64,000 bases of DNA, taken from an uncultured Cohaesibacter sp. (GTDB taxonomy: Bacteria; Pseudomonadota; Alphaproteobacteria; Rhizobiales; Cohaesibacteraceae). The stretch covers positions 4,046,501 through 4,110,500 of the forward strand of contig NZ_OY781114.1 of the NCBI RefSeq assembly GCF_963676485.1, in the 5' to 3' direction. The notes under the pieces were generated by a model. That model had not been told where the DNA came from and did not search any database. It worked only from the letters and a program-made list of their open reading frames with translations. The translations under genes were made by a program, and so were the position numbers. Shown here in pieces: positions 56,164 through 64,000 of the stretch (position 1 is the first letter of the stretch; each line of letters opens with the position of its first letter).

Positions 56164-57948
56164 TTACTGTCTGATGCCAACGATGTTGGAAGAGCCAACC
56201 TGATTGACGACCGAGATGTTGCCATTGCCTTGCTGGCTGATGGCCACTTCGTTGAAGCTGCCGTCAGAGATGCTGACATCAATAGAGTTGCCATCGCCAT
56301 TCTGCAGGGCAGCAACGAGGTTGTTGGAGCTGTCCAGCGATGCCGACCCGATGGAGATATCCATCATGTTGTTCGATCCGGACTGCTCCAGCTCACCACT
56401 GGTAAGGCCAACATCTGCGGCTGCGCTGCCCAGAGACCACGCGCCCTTGCCATTGTTGTCACCATAGATGGTGACCATCATCATGTCGGAGTTGCTTGCC
56501 AACTGAGTGGTATCGAATTGGTTGCCATCACCGAAAGCTTTGACGTCAATCAAACTGGCGGTTGAGCCTCGCTGGACTGATTTGAAAATGTTGCTATCGC
56601 CTTCCATATAGAAGGTGGCATCGTTATAGCCAGAGCGAATACCGGTTTGATGGCTATCGACACGGTTCTGGTTGCCCAAAATAGTGACTGTTTCGGTGTT
56701 GTTGGTGCTGAATGAGTTCTGGTTGGTTTTATTGTAGTTGTTATCGCCGGTGATGGTGATGGTGGCTTCGTTATAGTTGGCTGCCTGATTGACATAGGAA
56801 GTGTTATAGTCACCAACCACTGTTGTCTTGGCGACATCGCCGTTATTGGCCTGACGAATGGACAGAACGTTGTTTGTTGCCACAGCATTAGAAGAAGTGA
56901 CTGTGATTTCTGCGTTGTTGTCGACCGTGGAAGCCCCACTCTGGCCGATCGTCATGCGGTTGAAATCACCTGTGGTAATGGTCATCTTGGCGGTCGCGCC
57001 ATTTTTCTGGGTCAGGCGCGCCCAGTTGTTATCGCTGTCAGCGCCCAGGTCAATCGTGCCAGTGTTGCTGCCAAAGCCCTCTTGGCGGACGCCTATCTTA
57101 TTGCTGTTGCCGATGACTTTCTCAATGGTGAGGTCGTTGGTATCAGTGGCAGAGTGAGCCGTTTGGGAAACGCCGATTTCGTTCAGGTCGCCAACCACGT
57201 CCAGCGTTTTCAGGATATTGGTTCCGCCGGTATCGTTGGTCTGGGCCACACCGAACTGGTTGCTATTGCCCGTGATGGTTAGCTCGATGGTGTTGTCCGT
57301 GCCCGACTGACTGATTTCACTGCTGCTGACATCTGCGTTGGAGGCATAATAGGTCAGTCTGTCGGCCGTGCCATTGTCGTCACCGGTGATAGAAACCGTA
57401 ATCGCGTTGGTGCCTGCACCATTGTTGAATTGGCTAAGGGATTTCAGGCGGTTGCCCGCACCATTCTGCGTGATATCGGAGCTATTGGTACCATTGGCCG
57501 TGGTTTCCTGAGACACTGCGGTTACAAGGTTCGAGGCTCCACCCTTTTGGGTGATGGTGAGCGCATTTGTACCGGTCGCGCCCGCTGCGGTGCTTTCCGC
57601 CTGCTGAACGGAGCCTATGATATTGCTGCTAGAAGATTGAAGGGCTTCAAAATCGTTGCCATCGCCCAGCTGATCCACGCCGCTATCCTGCAGGCCGATC
57701 TGGTTGCCGTCTCCGCTCTGGATGACGTCCAGCGTGTTCTGGCTTCCATCCTGCAGAACAACATTGGTGTTGCTGCCCAGCTTGTTGTCTTGTGTTTCAG
57801 CGCTGGCATTTGTCTGGTTTACTGAAGCGGTGTTGCTATTGCCGTTTTGTTCAACAAAGGCATCGTTGTTGGCTGCGAAAGCCAGACCTGTGGCGGCAAT
57901 TGCACCGGTTGCGGCGGTTGCAAGCAATGCCAAACGGACTTTATGCAT
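56164..57948 (-). CDS. Curlin-repeat protein 2
   Basis: A 594-residue exported protein, the largest curlin-like subunit here. It has a signal peptide (MHKVRLALLATAATGAIAAT, cleavage near AFAA), then curlin repeats along the whole length (EQNGNSNTASVNQTNAS, QSGDGNQIGLQDSG, QEGFGSNTGTIDLG) and the end QVGSSNIVGIRQ. The N and C termini closely resemble those of the gene upstream (58104-59638), so the two are tandem paralogues. GGAGAGAG precedes the ATG. Confidence 0.87.
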   Translation of the reverse strand: MHKVRLALLATAATGAIAATGLAFAANNDAFVEQNGNSNTASVNQTNASAETQDNKLGSNTNVVLQDGSQNTLDVIQSGDGNQIGLQDSGVDQLGDGNDFEALQSSSSNIIGSVQQAESTAAGATGTNALTITQKGGASNLVTAVSQETTANGTNSSDITQNGAGNRLKSLSQFNNGAGTNAITVSITGDDNGTADRLTYYASNADVSSSEISQSGTDNTIELTITGNSNQFGVAQTNDTGGTNILKTLDVVGDLNEIGVSQTAHSATDTNDLTIEKVIGNSNKIGVRQEGFGSNTGTIDLGADSDNNWARLTQKNGATAKMTITTGDFNRMTIGQSGASTVDNNAEITVTSSNAVATNNVLSIRQANNGDVAKTTVVGDYNTSYVNQAANYNEATITITGDNNYNKTNQNSFSTNNTETVTILGNQNRVDSHQTGIRSGYNDATFYMEGDSNIFKSVQRGSTASLIDVKAFGDGNQFDTTQLASNSDMMMVTIYGDNNGKGAWSLGSAAADVGLTSGELEQSGSNNMMDISIGSASLDSSNNLVAALQNGDGNSIDVSISDGSFNEVAISQQGNGNISVVNQVGSSNIVGIRQ

Positions 57949-58103
57949 TTTGCTCTCTCCAAAAAGAATGACTTCGAACGGTTGTCACTGATACACGTTT
58001 GCTGGCTCGTTTGGTGACATAAGAAATGGACTTGCGGATCGGGCCACATTGGGTTGGAGGGGCGGGAGCCGTCCCTCCAGTATGTATCCTTTTGGAATGC
58101 GCC

Positions 58104-59638
58104 TTACTGAGCGATACCAACCACGTTGGAAGAACCGGTCTGGGTAACGCTTGAATGGTTTGCATTGCCACTCTGTAGTACGGCTACCTGATTGTCATTG
58201 CCGCCAGAAACGGAGATGGTTGCTTCGTTGAGATTGCCCAACTGGCTCAGTGCGAAGGAGTTGTTGTTGCTGTCAGCGGATGAGTCCCCAACGGAAATGG
58301 TTGCGTTGTTGCCATATCCCGTCTGGATGAGTTCTCCAGCTGTCAGGCCAGTGGCGGCCGCTGCATTCGGTGTCGAGAAATCAGACTGGTTGTTGCTTGA
58401 ACCGAAGATATCGACAGACAGAATATTTTCGGTGCCAGTTGCAGATGCGGTCTGCATGGTCTTCAGGATGTTGGAACTGCCGGTTGCCGTGATGGTCAAC
58501 TGGTTGTTGTCTTCCTGCAAAGCATCAAAATCGTTACTGTCACCTGACGTGATGGTGATGGTGGCCGTGTTGTCCCGGTCTGGGAAAGGCCGATCAGGTT
58601 GCTGTTGCTGGTTGATTTCAGATCGATGAGGCCATAGTTGCCGCCAATCTGCTTCACACCAATATTGTTGCTGGAGCCATCAATTTCGCTGATTGTCAGC
58701 TGATTGTGGTTGCCTGTGCCACGATCTGCATCCTGCAAGACGCCCAATTCGTTATCGCTGCCGGTGATCTTCAGAGCCGAGAGCGTATTGCTTCCGCCCC
58801 CAAAGTTGTTTTGGGTCACACCGAAGGCGTTGGCGTTGCCATCAATATTAAGGGTAATGCTGTTGTCTTCGCCCATCTGGTTCAATTCGCTGGTTTTAGC
58901 GCCAGAGGCCAAAGCTTTGCCAGACAGAGCGGCGGTGCCGTTGCTGTCGCCGTTGATGGTGGCCGTGATGCTATTCACATTGCTTGAAGAGCTTGGGACA
59001 TTGAGGCCAATCTGGTTGACAGCATTGATCACGTTGCCAGACCCATTCTGGGTGATGGTGGCCGTGTTTTCCGATCCCTGAGCAACCGCCTGCAAGGCCT
59101 GTTTGACTTGGTTGCCAGTCCCGCCATCCTGTTTGATTTCAAGTACGTTCTTCTGCGTCGGGGTTGCGCCACGGCTAGAGCTGAACTGAACCACACCACC
59201 GACGACGTTTGATCTAAATGTCTGGATTACGTCGAAGCTGTTATTGTCACCGATTTGAGCGACACCACTTGTTGCATCTGTGTCATAGTCAACGGCTGGT
59301 ACGCCCCAGGCACCGCGATTAACGCCAGTATGACCGATTGCCATGGTAACGGCACCGATCGTATTGAACTGGTTGTCGGTAAGGCCGACTGCGTTCCCTG
59401 ATCCGCTCTGTACTGCGGTGATGGAGTTGCTGTTGCCATCCTGGAAAGCAGCGCTTGTGTCTCCCGGGCCAGTGTTGTTGAACTGGTTGTCGGTGCCTGC
59501 ACTCTGATTGATAGAGGCTACGTTAGCGTCGCCATTCTGTCGAATAGCGGCGTCGTTGCCGCCTGCTGCATATGCGTATCCGCCGCCGATAACACCGGAA
59601 GCTACTGCGGCTAGAAGTGCCAAACGAATTTTGGTCAT
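58104..59638 (-). pseudogene. Curlin-repeat protein 1, interrupted by a one-base frameshift
   Basis: The first frame starts at the ATG at 59638 (MTKIRLALLAAVASGVIGGG signal peptide, GGAGAC upstream), runs through curlin repeats, then at about 58575 turns into non-curlin sequence and stops at 58496. The next frame down resumes the repeats (ATITITSGDSN, then QEDNNQLTITATGSSN) and ends QTGSSNVVGIAQ at 58104. Adding one C to the CCC at 58574-58576 (G on the coding strand, restoring T-G-D-N-T-A-T-I) joins them into one 511-residue protein paralogous to curlin protein 2. It may be a true mutation, a phase-variable tract, or a read error. Confidence 0.8.
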
Positions 59639-59935
59639 TTGATGTCTCCAATATGAATCACGTTTTTTTAAACTTGCCACCACCTGAGCAACTGATGCTC
59701 GCCCCCATGCATGGGTGTCATGCAACTTGTGATGATATATTGGCGGCAGTACAACCTATTTACCTCTTCTTAACTTTGGAAGTCAATATGGAATAATGAA
59801 TTTAATTAAAAGTGTAATTGATTTGTAATTCTATGTTTAATTCAGATGGTTAATCAGTAAAGGACAATAAAAATAGAGCTGAAAACTATGGATGTTTTCA
59901 GCTCTATACAACTCAATACAACTTTTAAGGATATT
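59639..59935. promoter_or_regulatory. csgG to curlin-1 intergenic region with TACAAC repeats
   Basis: 297 bases, AT-rich near csgG. It holds the promoter of the curlin-1 gene (minus strand). TACAAC occurs at 59907-59912 and 59917-59922, exactly 10 bases apart, and TACAACC occurs at 59750-59756. The same element in the other orientation, GTTGTA, appears upstream of csgF. Confidence 0.5.
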
Positions 59936-61000
59936 TTAACCCAAAGGATCTTCATTATTAGAATAGGGCGGCGGTAGTCTTCTTGTCGTTTGCCGTACTT
60001 CCGGCTTGGGCCGAACAGCTCTGCTTACAACCAGTTTGGGCACTGTAGCCGAAATCGCGGTCGCATTTTTTGTTTCCGGTGCGGCCATGGGCGTAGGAGC
60101 CGCTTTGTCGGCTGCCTTATATTGTTCGGATTGCAGGGTCTGCACATATGAAGAACCATATTGCGGATCTTTGAACTGCCAGATATCCAGCTCAACCCCT
60201 TCGACAATCAACGCCTCAACCGCTTTTTCGACGGCTGACTCCAGAGCAATCTGACTTGGTTCATTGTTGGTGAAGCCGCCTTCTGCCTGAAGTAGCTCAT
60301 CCAGTTTCACGTAGCGGAAGACAGATGCTTGCAGTCCGACGGAAACAACCGTCTTTCTGGCTGTGACTGTGGTGAGCACTTCGCCCGTTTTGGTCGAGAT
60401 TGCACGCAAGGAAACCGTGATCTCGTCCTTGGAATACTTGCTGTCGCCCGTTATGCCCAGATAGGAGGCGCCCAAGCCACCGGTCTGCACATTGTGGTTA
60501 TAGCCGATGATCCCGCCTTCAATGATGATGGCTGCATGTTTAAGTGGGGGCAGGGCCTTGGCGTTGATCTTTTCTTCGCCGCGATAAAGACGGCGCATTT
60601 CCGTGATGATCTGGCGTTCCTTGAGCAGGTTGGCCAGCTTGTTACGTTCCATCACGGTAAACCAGCGACGATTGCCAGCATCCTGCAAGGCCTTGATGAG
60701 AATGGATACGCCGCCTTGCGTCACTGCGCGTGAAAGCTGCTGGTAATTCTGGGCTTCGCGATATTGTCCGGTTTCATCGCGGAAGTCATAGACTGCAACA
60801 GGGATGCGGTGTTTCGGTGCCGGAATATTTCTGAGGCGCAAGTTGACTTTGCTGACCTCTGCCACCCGTGGTGCCTCGGTCATCAGGGTTTTGTTGGTGG
60901 CGCATCCCGCCAGCGTCATCAGGGAGATCAAGAGAGGAGCAGCCAGGGTGCGCCGGGATGCTATTCTTGCTCTGGAACGGAGTTGGATAGAATTATTCAT
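59936..61000 (-). CDS. csgG: Curli secretion channel lipoprotein CsgG
   Basis: The outer-membrane pore that exports curlin. It has a lipoprotein signal with lipobox LAGC near residue 33, then the CsgG domain (PVAVYDFRDETGQYRE, FTVMERNKLANLLKERQII, IIEGGIIGYNHNVQTGGLGA, ISTKTGEVL). The 354-residue length exceeds E. coli CsgG (277) because of a C-terminal tail of about 75 residues rich in Pro, Ala and Arg. It starts 15 bases after csgF. Confidence 0.92.
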   Translation of the reverse strand: MNNSIQLRSRARIASRRTLAAPLLISLMTLAGCATNKTLMTEAPRVAEVSKVNLRLRNIPAPKHRIPVAVYDFRDETGQYREAQNYQQLSRAVTQGGVSILIKALQDAGNRRWFTVMERNKLANLLKERQIITEMRRLYRGEEKINAKALPPLKHAAIIIEGGIIGYNHNVQTGGLGASYLGITGDSKYSKDEITVSLRAISTKTGEVLTTVTARKTVVSVGLQASVFRYVKLDELLQAEGGFTNNEPSQIALESAVEKAVEALIVEGVELDIWQFKDPQYGSSYVQTLQSEQYKAADKAAPTPMAAPETKNATAISATVPKLVVSRAVRPKPEVRQTTRRLPPPYSNNEDPLG

Positions 61001-61015
61001 TGTGATCGCCAGAAA

Positions 61016-61462
61016 TCAGTCGGTTACTAATTGAGGAACTTCAATATGAGTCACGGTTCCGTCGGTGAAATCGGTGATGGTCAGCGCGATGGAATTTCCC
61101 GTCTGATCAAATGTGATTTCTGTATCGCCAAAAGTAATGGTTCCGCTGTCTTGCGGATCGTCTCCAAAGATTGCCTCAGTAACCTGACTTGCCAGAGCGG
61201 ATAGCAATCGGCTTTGCAACTGACTGACGAAAAGGTCTGCAGTTGTGTTGTCATTTGTTGTGCCGCTGCCGCTCCCCGTCGCGCCGCTGCTTTTGGCGTC
61301 GGATGCTGTGGCGGATCTCTGCGTGCTCGCAATGGACAAAAGGTGAGATGAGTTATACGGGCTGCCGCCAAAAGTGGGGTTTACCGGCGTATAGACAAGT
61401 TCTGATGCATGGGCCGCACTTGCTACGAGCATCAGGCTGGCCAGTGTAATCGCTATTCTCAA
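61016..61462 (-). CDS. csgF: Curli assembly factor CsgF
   Basis: An exported accessory protein that binds CsgG and anchors nucleation. After the signal peptide (RIAITLASLMLVASAAHA) comes ELVYTPVNPTFGGSPYNSSH, the CsgG-binding N-terminal peptide characteristic of CsgF. No ATG lies in the right place: the ATG of the open frame at 61603 would add 47 unrelated residues, whereas a TTG at 61462 with GGAGAG six bases upstream gives a clean signal peptide and 148 residues. It is first in the curli operon. Confidence 0.88.
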   Translation of the reverse strand: MRIAITLASLMLVASAAHASELVYTPVNPTFGGSPYNSSHLLSIASTQRSATASDAKSSGATGSGSGTTNDNTTADLFVSQLQSRLLSALASQVTEAIFGDDPQDSGTITFGDTEITFDQTGNSIALTITDFTDGTVTHIEVPQLVTD

Positions 61463-62477
61463 TTCAATCTCTCCTGAGCCATGGCCTGGCACCACAAGTG
61501 TCGTGTGACGACAAACAGTAGCCAAGCGGAAAGCAACCAATGAGTGTTTTGATCTATATATTGCAATCAATGATTTATTATTGAATAAGATTGTAATAGT
61601 CAATACCGCAACAAGAGGTTGTAATTGGTTGTAGCACTGACGGTTCCGTTTGGAGAATGTGGATCTATTTTAGAGGGAAATTGCTATGACTTTGAAATAT
61701 TTCGCTTTTCTGGAGCCCATGGGCGGTGATTAACCAGCAATATCTCTTTGATGACCAAGTTTGCTGATAATGGCCTTGTCAGGTTTGACAGGACGCCTAG
61801 CCAACTCTTGGAAGTGAAAGGCCCGAAGAGTCGCAAAATTGCGTGTTTTCGTTTGGAGATTTAACTGGCAGTCTTCTGTATAACATATTGAAATAGTTTA
61901 TAATCAGAGGTGTTTATCTATGAGGCTGATGTCGCTCTGGAGATTCAGTAAAGATCTTCAATTAAGTTGTGTTGTAAAATTACAACATCTTAAAATTGAA
62001 TCGAATTTATCCAAAAATCAGTGGAAACCCTCTTGGTTGAAACCGTTTGTGGTTAACACTGGGCCTTGCAATAGGCCGGATAGGTTTGAAGCAAGGATAA
62101 TGCCGGGCGCTGTGCATGGCTCTTGATCCCAGCTCTTGCGCTCTCTGGCAAAGATCTCACTTTAGAAAGTCCTGATAGCGGAAAAGGATTGCAGCAACGG
62201 CCTCACAGTCTTACGCATCATGAATGTTCAAAACTGGGTCATGTTGCACCAATTTTGAAAATGTCAGGGTGACGGGGCAGATGAATAGTCGTTAGAATGG
62301 CCCTAATTGCGTAGACAGCCCTTGAATGGCCTTTTGTTTTCAGATCGACATGATATAAAAGCCTGATTTCGTCTTGAGCCGGTTTTCATAGGAAGCGGTT
62401 CGCGTAGGGGATCGCTAGGGCAAGGCCTGTCCTGTATCTTGTTGGGATATGGCCGGAATAACTTGAAGGAGTAAGCA
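61463..62477. promoter_or_regulatory. 1-kb intergenic control region of the curli locus and fpr
   Basis: About 1,015 bases without a credible gene lie between divergent csgF and fpr. GTTGTA elements cluster here: a direct repeat with 10-base period at 61617-61633 (GGTTGTAATT then GGTTGTA), and the dyad GTTGTA-AAAT-TACAAC at 61971-61986. The stretch 61550-61700 and 61860-62010 is AT-rich. The 62030-62470 part shows nothing recognisable apart from GAAGGAG ahead of fpr. Confidence 0.5.
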
Positions 62478-63314
62478 ATGACGCAGCCAAATGAGACTTC
62501 TCAAGCTAGCGCCAGTGCCGCCAGTAAATCGGCCTTTCCGATTCCGGCGAATGTGTTTGCAGAAACCGTAACAGAAGTGAAGCATTATACGGATCGGCTG
62601 TTCAAGTTCAGAATCACTCGCCCGGCAAGTTTCCGTTTTCGTTCTGGTGAATTTGTGATGATCGGCCTGCCCAATGCCGAGCGCCCAGTGTTTCGTGCCT
62701 ATTCCGTGGCTAGCCCTTCCTGGGATGAAGAGGTCGAATTCTATTCGATCAAGGTGCCGGATGGTCCGCTGACAGAGCATCTTCAGAAGATCAAGGTAGG
62801 CGACACCATTCTTATGCGCAAAAAGCCGACCGGAACGCTGGTCAATGATGCGCTTATTCCGGGCAAGCGGGTCTATATGTTTTCTACGGGCACCGGCATT
62901 GCACCTTTTGCGTCGCTTATTCGTGACCCGGAAACATATGAAAAATTCGATCAGGTGATTCTGACCCATACCTGTCGTGAGATTGACGAGCTTAAATATG
63001 GCGAGGAGCTTGTCGAGATTTGTAACAATGACCCGCTGGTGGGCGAGTTCGCCAAGGGGCGGCTCATTCATTATACGTCGGTTACCCGCGAGGATTTCCC
63101 GCGTATGGGGCGCATCACCGATCTGATGGAGTCAGGCAAGCTGTTCGAGGATCTCGGTGTGCCGCCGATCAATCCGGAAGAAGACCGCGCCATGATTTGC
63201 GGTTCCATGGCAATGCTCAATGACACCAAGGATATGTTGGAAAAATTCAATCTTGTCGAAGGGTCCAATGCGCGCCCGGCAAGCTATGTTGTCGAGCGGG
63301 CGTTTGTTGACTGA
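62478..63314 (+). CDS. fpr: Ferredoxin--NADP(+) reductase
   Basis: It moves electrons between NADPH and ferredoxin or flavodoxin through FAD. The FAD motif RAYSVASP and the NADP motif STGTGIAPFASLIRDP are visible, and it ends in VVERAFVD, as in the bacterial subclass. The 278-residue length includes a short Ser/Ala-rich start. GAAGGAG lies before the ATG. A terminator follows. Confidence 0.93.
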   Translation: MTQPNETSQASASAASKSAFPIPANVFAETVTEVKHYTDRLFKFRITRPASFRFRSGEFVMIGLPNAERPVFRAYSVASPSWDEEVEFYSIKVPDGPLTEHLQKIKVGDTILMRKKPTGTLVNDALIPGKRVYMFSTGTGIAPFASLIRDPETYEKFDQVILTHTCREIDELKYGEELVEICNNDPLVGEFAKGRLIHYTSVTREDFPRMGRITDLMESGKLFEDLGVPPINPEEDRAMICGSMAMLNDTKDMLEKFNLVEGSNARPASYVVERAFVD

Positions 63315-63356
63315 CCGCTTACACAGTTGGATGCAACATACCAAGCAGAAAGCTTA

Positions 63357-63388
63357 AAAAGCCTGCTCCCCAAAGGGAGCAGGCTTTT
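63357..63388. terminator. Bidirectional terminator between fpr and moeA
   Basis: AAAAGCCTGCTCCC / GGGAGCAGGCTTTT is a 14-bp stem with a short loop and flanking A and T runs, between the convergent fpr and moeA. Confidence 0.88.
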
Positions 63389-63392
63389 GTTT

Positions 63393-64000
63393 TTAAAGCG
63401 TGATGATCTTGCAGAGGGCTCCGGCCTCACTGGCTGGCGTATTGGGTGGGCGAACGATCACGCAATCAGCCTGAGCAAAGCTGGCCAGTTTGGAGCTATC
63501 CTGATCGGAATAAGTCGAAGCCACCGTGCGGCCCTTCTCATCGATATGTGTTTGGGCACGCATATAGCTTTGGCGATAGTCATTTTCTGGCAGTGCATTG
63601 CCCAGCACTGCATCCATGATTTGGTATGGTCCCTTTTTGCCAAGCATCTTGCGGATGATCGGCTGCAGGAAGAGCAGGGCACATGTCATGGATGATACCG
63701 GGTTCCCCGGTAGGCCCAGCACCTGCGTTTTGCCAAGTTTGCCAGCCAGAAGGGGCTTGCCTGGGCGCATGGCGATACGCCAGAATTTAAGCTCCATGCC
63801 TGCGCCCTTCAGTGCCTCTTGAACCAGATCATGATCGCCTACGGAGACGCCACCAATGGTGATGAGGCAGTCGACTTCGGCAGCGACGGCTTTCTTTATG
63901 GTGGTCGAGATCTCTGTCATGTCATCGCGGGCAATGCCCAGATCCATGATGTCGGCGCCGATGGTTTGGGCTAGGGATGCAATGGCGAAGTTGTTGGCGG
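63393..64000 (-). CDS. moeA: Molybdopterin molybdenumtransferase, C-terminal part
   Basis: It inserts molybdate into adenylylated molybdopterin. The gene is cut by the window edge: the frame stays open through 64000 (ANNFAIASLAQTIGADIMDL). Present are LGIARDD, the MoCF-domain motifs TIGGVSVGDHDLVQEAL and MRPGKPLLAGKL, the LGLPGNPVSS substrate loop, and the C-terminal beta-barrel domain. At least 200 residues, about half the protein, are seen. Confidence 0.93.
   Translation of the reverse strand, partial: ANNFAIASLAQTIGADIMDLGIARDDMTEISTTIKKAVAAEVDCLITIGGVSVGDHDLVQEALKGAGMELKFWRIAMRPGKPLLAGKLGKTQVLGLPGNPVSSMTCALLFLQPIIRKMLGKKGPYQIMDAVLGNALPENDYRQSYMRAQTHIDEKGRTVASTYSDQDSSKLASFAQADCVIVRPPNTPASEAGALCKIITL

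Noticed and set aside
53073-59638. CRISPR array or DNA satellite, because of strong periodicity
   Set aside because: The periodicity is at the protein level (curlin repeats) with variable DNA and no constant spacers.
61920-62126. 68-residue ORF between csgF and fpr
   Set aside because: No ribosome site and no family features; it lies in an AT-rich regulatory stretch.
1-64000. tRNA, rRNA, insertion sequences or phage genes
   Set aside because: I saw no cloverleaf-like sequence, transposase motifs, terminal inverted repeats or integrase anywhere in the window.

Overview
The window looks like chromosome of a marine-type alphaproteobacterium of the Hyphomicrobiales (Rhizobiales), possibly near Cohaesibacter. 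This is inferred from gene order and protein character; no database search was possible. Supporting signs are the rpsB-tsf-pyrH-frr-uppS-cdsA-dxr-rseP-bamA-lpxD-fabZ-lpxA-lpxI-lpxB-gltA-gltX-comEC-lexA order, LpxI in place of LpxH, and an alphaproteobacterial SOS box (GTTC-N7-GTTC) upstream of lexA. Most of the sequence has moderate GC; a few intergenic stretches are AT-rich.

Region 1 (1-27.3 kb) is housekeeping: the end of dnaE, a divergent EamA transporter / AraC regulator pair, then translation (rpsB, tsf, frr), UMP kinase, isoprenoid and phospholipid synthesis (uppS, cdsA, dxr), outer-membrane assembly (rseP, bamA), lipid A synthesis (lpxD-fabZ-lpxA-lpxI-lpxB), citrate synthase, GltX, ComEC and LexA. 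An alpha/beta hydrolase sits unexpectedly between dxr and rseP.

Region 2 (27.3-45.3 kb) is a complete glycyl-radical-enzyme bacterial microcompartment (BMC) locus. It encodes a B12-independent 1,2-propanediol/glycerol-type dehydratase and its radical-SAM activase, CoA-acylating aldehyde dehydrogenase, iron alcohol dehydrogenase, PduL phosphotransacylase, five shell proteins (two BMC-H, PduB-type BMC-T, EutS/PduU-type BMC-H, EutN-type pentamer), EutJ-like ATPase, a flavoprotein-like protein, a GlcG/PduO-C-type protein and a DJ-1/PfpI protein. A dedicated S-adenosylmethionine synthetase and a PocR-domain histidine kinase with an AraC-output response regulator complete it. A polytopic membrane protein, preceded by a tiny overlapping ORF, is divergent. 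The expected pathway is propanediol to propionaldehyde, then to propionyl-CoA and propionyl-phosphate or to propanol. This resembles the GRM3 class known from purple bacteria. The unusual parts are an extra helix inserted inside the dehydratase, three encapsulation-like helices at the front of the aldehyde dehydrogenase, the embedded metK, and a shell protein with a long Pro/Glu-rich tail ending in arginines.

Region 3 (45.3-51.8 kb) is a glycerol-3-phosphate ABC uptake operon (ugpB-A-E-C plus a glycerophosphodiesterase) with a divergent LysR regulator.

Region 4 (51.8-62.4 kb) is an expanded curli-like functional-amyloid locus read on the minus strand: csgF, csgG, five tandem curlin-repeat proteins (one broken by a single-base frameshift), a CsgC/CsgH-like periplasmic protein and an Inh+SH3 protein. 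A repeated GTTGTA element lies in its intergenic regions. CsgE and CsgD are not seen.

Region 5 (62.4-64 kb) holds ferredoxin-NADP reductase and the 3' part of moeA, cut by the window edge.
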